DNA from: Dyella silvae
GTDB lineage: Bacteria > Pseudomonadota > Gammaproteobacteria > Xanthomonadales > Rhodanobacteraceae
Reading direction: 5' to 3'
Assembly: GCF_026421305.1 (NCBI RefSeq)
Contig: NZ_JAPJBQ010000002.1
Coordinates: 186,001 to 250,000 of the forward strand
DNA length: 64,000 nucleotides
Shown here: positions 59,292 through 64,000 of the stretch, one piece after another
How positions within the stretch are numbered: position 1 is the first letter of the stretch
Layout: each line of letters begins with the position of its first letter
Program-made: the position numbers and the translations under genes
Notes under the pieces: generated by a model
The model's input: the letters and a program-made list of their open reading frames with translations, nothing else
Database searches by the model: none
Told to the model about the DNA's origin: nothing

Positions 59292-60433
59292 CAGCCCATC
59301 TCCATATAGAACAGCGCGGCTACCGCATCGAGCAGAATCACCACGAAAATCGACTGCACCACGGCGGAGGTCGTGTGCTCGCCCACCGACTCGGCGCTGC
59401 CGCTGACCTTGAAGCCTTCGAGGCAACCGATGACAGCGATAAGGAAGGCAAAGATCGGGGCCTTGACGATGCCCACCAGGAAGTGCCGCACGCCGATATC
59501 CGACTTCACCAGGCCGACAAACATCACCGGCGGAATATCGAGCACCAGGGCGCAAACCAGGGCGCCGCCCACCAGGCCCGACATCATGGCGAGGAACGTC
59601 AGCATGGGCAGCGAGGCCAGCATGGCCAGCACGCGTGGCAACACCAGCAGTTCCATGGGGTCGAGGCCCAGGGCGCGGATAGCGTCGATTTCTTCGTTGG
59701 CCTTCATCGAACCGATCTGCGCGGTGAACGCGCTGGCAGTGCGGCCGGCGAGCAGAATGGCGGTAAGCAGCACGCCGAACTCGCGCAGGAACGAAAACGC
59801 GACCAGGTCCACCGTATAGATCGTCGCGCCGAAGTCGGCCAGCACCGTGGAGCCGAGAAATGCCACTACGGCGCCCACCATGAAGGTGAGCAGCGCCACG
59901 ATAGGCACCGCGTCGAGGCCGGTTTGCTCCACATGCGCTACCAATGACGTGACGCGCCAGCTGCGGGGCTGCACGATGGTCCGGGCCAAGGTTTCCAGGG
60001 TGAGCCCGATGAAGCCGAGCAGACGTCTCTGCTGGTGCCAGACGTGTTCCATGGTGCCGCCGATGCGGGCGAGCACTTCGGTGGCGGAGTTCTGCCGCCG
60101 TACTGGCTTCGGCCTCTGGTAGTCGGCCATCGCCAGGCCGATGGTTTGCAGCAAGGCGCGTTGGGCGGTGGGCAAGGTGGGTTCTGCGGTGGCGAGGTCA
60201 CCTAAGCGGGCAGCACCCAGCAGGTTGACCAGCAGGGAGGCACCTGCGGTGTCCAGGGCGCCAAGGGCGCTCAGGTCGATCGCGGTGCTGTCGCTCAGCA
60301 GTGCCTTCGTCGTGGCGACTACTTTTTCCAGGGTGGCGTAGTGGGCCAATGTCCAGTCACCCGCCACGCGCAGGCGTGGGGGTGTGAGGGTGGCATCGAG
60401 TTGTGCGCTTCCTGTCGCCATCGATGTGCTCAT
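59288..60433 (-). CDS. MCE-system permease with N-terminal STAS domain (MlaE-like)
   Basis: 381 residues. Residues about 10-100 form a STAS-like domain (LRVAGDWTLAHYATLEKV, IDLSALGALDTAGASLLVNLL), which in E. coli is the separate protein MlaB. The rest is the MlaE permease, with ILLAGRTASAFTAQIGSMKANEEIDAIRALGLDP as the family signature. First gene of a four-gene operon (permease, ATPase, MCE protein, lipoprotein), all overlapping or adjacent. Start chosen at MSTSMATG; an ATG 12 codons upstream is possible. Confidence 0.93.
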   Translation of the reverse strand: MSTSMATGSAQLDATLTPPRLRVAGDWTLAHYATLEKVVATTKALLSDSTAIDLSALGALDTAGASLLVNLLGAARLGDLATAEPTLPTAQRALLQTIGLAMADYQRPKPVRRQNSATEVLARIGGTMEHVWHQQRRLLGFIGLTLETLARTIVQPRSWRVTSLVAHVEQTGLDAVPIVALLTFMVGAVVAFLGSTVLADFGATIYTVDLVAFSFLREFGVLLTAILLAGRTASAFTAQIGSMKANEEIDAIRALGLDPMELLVLPRVLAMLASLPMLTFLAMMSGLVGGALVCALVLDIPPVMFVGLVKSDIGVRHFLVGIVKAPIFAFLIAVIGCLEGFKVSGSAESVGEHTTSAVVQSIFVVILLDAVAALFYMEMGW

Positions 60434-60624
60434 GGGGCCGATCTTAGTGGAGTGTGGCGCACGGTACATGACGAATGAAAGGCGCCGGTCAGCGCGGGAG
60501 GCGGTGCTGCGTTTCCCTGATGTCGCTGCGGACGATCGTGCCCCGTGCGCCGAATTCCGCTAAATTGCCAAAGATAACGCCCGAACTCTGGGGCTCTCCG
60601 GTCAAGAGCTAAGTAAAACAACGT

Positions 60625-61527
60625 ATGTCTTCCTTGTCCTATCTGGATGCGCTCGAAGCCGAAAGCATCCACATCTTCCGCGAGACGGCCGCTGCTTTTG
60701 AGCGGCCGGTGATGCTCTATTCCATCGGCAAGGACTCCTCGGTCCTGCTGCATCTGCTGCGCAAGGCGTTTTACCCGGCGAAGCCTCCGATGCCGCTGCT
60801 GCATGTGGATACCACCTGGAAATTCCGCGAGATGATCGCGTTCCGTGATCAGGTGGCCGCCGCAGGCGATGTGGAAGTGCTGGTGCACATCAACGAAGAG
60901 GGCGTGCGGCAGGGCGTTTCGCCGCTCACCCACGGCTCGGCAGTGCATACCGATGTGATGAAAACGGCTGCGCTGAAGCAGGCGTTGGACAAATATGGCT
61001 TCGATGCCGCCATCGGCGGTGCCCGTCGCGACGAAGAGAAGTCGCGGGCCAAAGAGCGCGTGTTCTCGTTCCGCAATGCCCAGCATCGCTGGGATCCCAA
61101 GCACCAGCGGCCGGAGCTGTGGCACACCTACAACACGCAGATCCGCAAGGGCGAAAGCGTGCGTGTATTTCCGCTATCGAACTGGACCGAGATGGATGTA
61201 TGGCATTACATCCGTCGCGAGCAGATCCCCGTGGTGCCGCTGTATTTCGCCAAGCCCCGGCCGGTGGTGGAACGTGATGGGGCGTTGATCATGGTCGATG
61301 ACGAGCGTTTCATCCTGCGTGAAGGCGAGCGCGTCGAGATGCGTGACGTGCGTTTCCGCACCCTGGGATGCTACCCCTTGACCGGTGCGGTGGCGTCCGC
61401 TGCCGACACGCTGGACAAGATCATCGACGAGATGGCGGCCTCCCGTAGTTCCGAGCGCCAGGGCCGGGTCATCGATCACGATGCGAGCGCATCGATGGAG
61501 CGCAAGAAGCAGGAGGGGTACTTCTGA
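60625..61527 (+). CDS. cysD: Sulfate adenylyltransferase subunit 2
   Basis: 300 residues, ATP sulfurylase small subunit. PP-loop motif [47 protein letters not shown] and [12 protein letters not shown]. Works with CysN to form adenosine 5'-phosphosulfate. The stop overlaps the cysNC start (TGATG). No strong ribosome-binding site is seen. cysH, cysI and cysJ are absent from the window. Confidence 0.96.
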   Translation: MSSLSYLDALEAESIHIFRETAAAFERPVMLYSIGKDSSVLLHLLRKAFYPAKPPMPLLHVDTTWKFREMIAFRDQVAAAGDVEVLVHINEEGVRQGVSPLTHGSAVHTDVMKTAALKQALDKYGFDAAIGGARRDEEKSRAKERVFSFRNAQHRWDPKHQRPELWHTYNTQIRKGESVRVFPLSNWTEMDVWHYIRREQIPVVPLYFAKPRPVVERDGALIMVDDERFILREGERVEMRDVRFRTLGCYPLTGAVASAADTLDKIIDEMAASRSSERQGRVIDHDASASMERKKQEGYF

Positions 61528-63419
61528 TGGCGATGACGGAGCACACGGCCGCCACCGTGCAGAACAGCACCAACCTGTTGCGCTTCATTACCTGCGGCAG
61601 TGTCGATGACGGCAAGAGCACCCTGTTGGGGCGGCTGCTGTACGACGCCGGGATGGTCCCGGAGGATCAGCTCGCCGCGCTGGCGCGCGACAGTCGCAAG
61701 TTGCACACCGATAGTCCGGACGCGCTGGATTTCTCCCTGCTTACCGATGGTCTCGACGCCGAGCGGCAGCAGGGCATCACCATCGATGTGGCCTACCGCT
61801 ATTTCCATACGCCACGACGCAACTTCATCGTGGCGGACTGTCCTGGGCATGAGCAGTACACCCGCAACATGGCCACGGGTGCTTCCAACACTCAGTTGGC
61901 GGTGGTGCTGGTCGACGCGCGAAAGGGTTTGCTGCCGCAGACGCGCCGGCATACCTATATCTGCGCCTTGATGGGCATCCGCCAGGTGGTGCTGGCGGTG
62001 AACAAGATGGATCTGGTCGACCATCGCGAAGACATCTATGCGGCCATTGCCCATGAGTACCGGGAGCTGGCCGCGCAGCTGGGCATCGGCAGCGTTCATT
62101 GCCTGCCCGTAGTGGCACCGGCCGGCGATAACGTCGGGGAGCGCTCGGCGCGTATGTCCTGGTATCGGGGCCCCTGTCTGCTCGAACTACTGGAGGCGGC
62201 CGACACCGCCGCAACGCAGGCCGTCGAGTTCCGCATGCCGGTGCAGTGGGTCAACCGGCCCGATGCCTCGTTCCGGGGTTATGCCGGCACCATCAGTGGT
62301 GGACGCGTCGCCGTGGGTAGCGAAATTGTGGTGCAGCCGGCGATGCGCCGTGCCCGCGTGGAGCGCATCGTCACCGCGGACGGCGATCTGGCGCACGCGA
62401 CGGCCGGGCAGGCGGTGACGCTGACGCTCGATCGCGAGGTCGACGTAAGCCGGGGCGACGTGATTGCCGACGCCGCGCGTCCCGCGCCGGTCGCCGATCA
62501 GTTCGCCGCCCACGTGCTGTGGATGGGTGACGAACCACTGCTGCCCAACCGCGCCTACTGGCTCAAGATCGGTTCGCGTACCGTCAACGCCCGCGTTACG
62601 ACTATCAAGCACAAGGTGGATGTGAACACGCAGGCCGAGCTGGCGGCCCGCCGTCTGGAGCTCAACGAAGTCGGCTACTGCAACATCGATCTGGACCATG
62701 CGATTGCCTTCGAGTCCTACGTGGACGATCGCACCCTGGGCGGTTTCATCCTGATCGACCGGCAGACCAACGCCACCGTCGGCTGCGGCATGCTCGACTT
62801 TGCCCTGCGCCGCGCCGCCAATGTGCACTGGCAGCACACCGACCTCGACAAGGAGGCCCGTAGTGCCAGCAAGGGTCAGCAGGCGCGCTGTCTGTGGTTC
62901 ACCGGCCTGTCGGGAGCGGGCAAATCCACCGTGGCAAACCTGGTGGAACGCCGGCTGCACGCTCTGGGCTATCACACCTACATGTTGGACGGCGACAACC
63001 TGCGCCACGGCCTGAACAAGGACCTGGGCTTCACGCCGGAGGCGCGCGTGGAGAACGTGCGCCGCGTGGCCGAGGTGGCGCATCTGATGGTCGACGCGGG
63101 TCTGATTGTGCTGGTTTGCGTGATCTCTCCGTTCCAGAGCGAACGCCGCTTCGCACGCCATCTTTTCGACCAGGGCGAGTTTCTCGAGGTGTTTGTCGAT
63201 ACGCCGCTGGCGGAGTGCGAGCGCCGCGATCCGAAGGGGCTGTATCGCAAGGCGCGCGCCGGCGAGATCGTCAACTTCACGGGCATCGACTCGCCCTACG
63301 AAGCGCCTGAACGGGCAGAGTTGCATCTGCACACGTCGGGGTTGCGGCCGGAGCAGTTGGCCGAGCAGGTGGTGGAGCAATTGCTTGCGGGCATGACCGA
63401 ACACGGTCATCGCGCGTAA
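61527..63419 (+). CDS. cysNC: Bifunctional sulfate adenylyltransferase subunit 1 / APS kinase
   Basis: 630 residues. CysN part (1-~445): GTPase with [35 protein letters not shown] and NKMDLVDH. CysC part (~450-630): APS kinase with [35 protein letters not shown] and [22 protein letters not shown]. Makes PAPS from sulfate and ATP. PAPS feeds sulfate assimilation and any sulfotransferase, including the one at 24397-26118. Confidence 0.97.
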   Translation: MAMTEHTAATVQNSTNLLRFITCGSVDDGKSTLLGRLLYDAGMVPEDQLAALARDSRKLHTDSPDALDFSLLTDGLDAERQQGITIDVAYRYFHTPRRNFIVADCPGHEQYTRNMATGASNTQLAVVLVDARKGLLPQTRRHTYICALMGIRQVVLAVNKMDLVDHREDIYAAIAHEYRELAAQLGIGSVHCLPVVAPAGDNVGERSARMSWYRGPCLLELLEAADTAATQAVEFRMPVQWVNRPDASFRGYAGTISGGRVAVGSEIVVQPAMRRARVERIVTADGDLAHATAGQAVTLTLDREVDVSRGDVIADAARPAPVADQFAAHVLWMGDEPLLPNRAYWLKIGSRTVNARVTTIKHKVDVNTQAELAARRLELNEVGYCNIDLDHAIAFESYVDDRTLGGFILIDRQTNATVGCGMLDFALRRAANVHWQHTDLDKEARSASKGQQARCLWFTGLSGAGKSTVANLVERRLHALGYHTYMLDGDNLRHGLNKDLGFTPEARVENVRRVAEVAHLMVDAGLIVLVCVISPFQSERRFARHLFDQGEFLEVFVDTPLAECERRDPKGLYRKARAGEIVNFTGIDSPYEAPERAELHLHTSGLRPEQLAEQVVEQLLAGMTEHGHRA

Positions 63420-63437
63420 TCCCTCGCGTTCAGAGCC

Positions 63438-63463
63438 GTCATCCCGGCCGTCACCGGGATGAC
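63438..63463. repeat. REP-like palindrome downstream of cysNC
   Basis: GTCATCCCGG and CCGGGATGAC form a perfect 10-bp inverted repeat with a six-base loop. The arm resembles intergenic REP elements of many proteobacteria. It may protect or end the cysDNC transcript. Only one copy was noticed in this window. Confidence 0.5.
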
Positions 63464-63569
63464 GTCATCGAGGAAAATGCCCCATGCGGGGCGCCGCGTG
63501 ACGGTGCATGCTGCGCTGCACGACCTATCCACCTATACGGCTACGCACGGTTCCAGGCGATCGCTTGGC

Positions 63570-63599
63570 TTGGAATGTCACGGTGCGCCCGGCGATAAT
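63570..63599 (+). promoter_or_regulatory. Candidate promoter of gcvT
   Basis: TTGGAA and GATAAT are 18 bases apart, ending 27 bases before the chosen gcvT start. Good match to sigma70 boxes. No glycine riboswitch pattern is recognisable in the leader. Confidence 0.45.
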
Positions 63600-63625
63600 A
63601 TTTCTTTCCCCAAGGCATGACTGCG

Positions 63626-64000
63626 ATGACCGAGAAGACCGTACTCAATGACACCCACCGCGCGCTGGGCGCGCGCATGGTCGATTTCGGCGGCTGGGAC
63701 ATGCCGATCAACTACGGCTCGCAGATCGAGGAGCATCACGTGGTGCGCCGCGACGCCGGCATGTTCGATGTGTCTCACATGACCGTCGTAGACCTGCATG
63801 GGCCGCGCACCCGTGAGTTCCTCCGCCACCTGCTCGCCAACAGCGTCGACAAGCTGAAGGTGCACGGCAAGGCGCTGTACTCCTGCATGCTCAACGAGCA
63901 GGGCGGCGTCATCGACGACCTCATCGTCTACTTCCTGGGCGAGGAGTTCTTCCGTCTGGTGGTGAACGCTTCCACCCGCGAAAAGGATCTGGCATGGATC
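63626..64000 (+). CDS. gcvT: Glycine cleavage system T protein (partial, cut by window end)
   Basis: First 125 residues of aminomethyltransferase, which takes the methylene group of glycine to tetrahydrofolate. [24 protein letters not shown] is followed by [14 protein letters not shown] and [18 protein letters not shown], all conserved. ATG 63626 has AAGG about nine bases upstream; an ATG three codons earlier (63617) is too close to it. The frame is open to the last base of the window. Confidence 0.93.
   Translation, partial: MTEKTVLNDTHRALGARMVDFGGWDMPINYGSQIEEHHVVRRDAGMFDVSHMTVVDLHGPRTREFLRHLLANSVDKLKVHGKALYSCMLNEQGGVIDDLIVYFLGEEFFRLVVNASTREKDLAWI

Noticed and set aside
63420-63625. Glycine riboswitch before gcvT
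   Set aside because: I looked for the conserved glycine aptamer core and did not recognise it; only a REP-like palindrome and a promoter candidate are visible.

Overview
The window is a piece of a gammaproteobacterial chromosome of high G+C content, most likely from the Xanthomonadales and probably the Rhodanobacteraceae (Dyella, Rhodanobacter or Luteibacter type). The main reason is that an O-antigen cluster sits between a cystathionine gamma-lyase/synthase gene (metB-like) and etfA, the classical place of the LPS locus in Xanthomonas. The rmlBACD/xanA/xanB genes and a gap/pgk/pyk/fba/tkt glycolysis neighbourhood fit as well. Family-level assignment is inference. I saw no tRNA, rRNA, IS element, prophage or CRISPR array.

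Layout. 1-4.6 kb: copper and redox genes (small periplasmic protein, TonB-dependent copper receptor with CxxxM and HxM motifs, DUF2946 protein, thiol peroxidase, azurin). 4.7-17.7 kb: central carbon metabolism (gapA, pyk, eukaryote-type class I fba, tkt, pgk) interspersed with OsmC, S1/P1 nuclease, TonB-C-like, beta-barrel, DinB, HAD and maiA genes. 17.7-20.8 kb: pilU, a pair of DUF4398-like envelope proteins and a DUF465 protein. 21-24.3 kb: cbs and glmS.

24.4-53 kb is the surface-polysaccharide region. It begins with a sulfotransferase fused to a Wzt_C-like carbohydrate-binding domain and a C-terminal beta-sandwich. Next comes the rmlBACD-xanB operon (dTDP-L-rhamnose and GDP-mannose), then the metB-like gene. 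The O-antigen operon follows: GT4, wzm, wzt with its own C-terminal sugar-binding domain, a DUF4214/coiled-coil/methyltransferase, rmd and gmd (GDP-D-rhamnose), GT4, and a GT4-GT2 fusion. Facing it is a three-gene cassette (HAD-UbiA, SMR-like membrane protein, GT-C-like membrane protein) that looks like a lipid-linked pentose donor, flippase and periplasmic glycosyltransferase set. xanA, etfBA and two further GT2 genes close the region.

53-64 kb: ETF-ubiquinone oxidoreductase, an amidase, AlkB, an Mla/MCE lipid-transport operon, cysD-cysNC (PAPS synthesis) and the start of gcvT.

How the genes may work together (inference): L- and D-rhamnose nucleotides feed cytoplasmic glycosyltransferases. 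The chain is ended by a methyl and/or sulfate group, recognised by Wzt_C-type domains on both the exporter ATPase and the sulfotransferase, and exported by Wzm/Wzt. In the periplasm the UbiA/SMR/GT-C cassette may add side-chain pentoses. cysDNC supplies the PAPS a sulfotransferase needs. The best candidates for something undescribed are the sulfotransferase-Wzt_C fusion and the UbiA/SMR/GT-C cassette.
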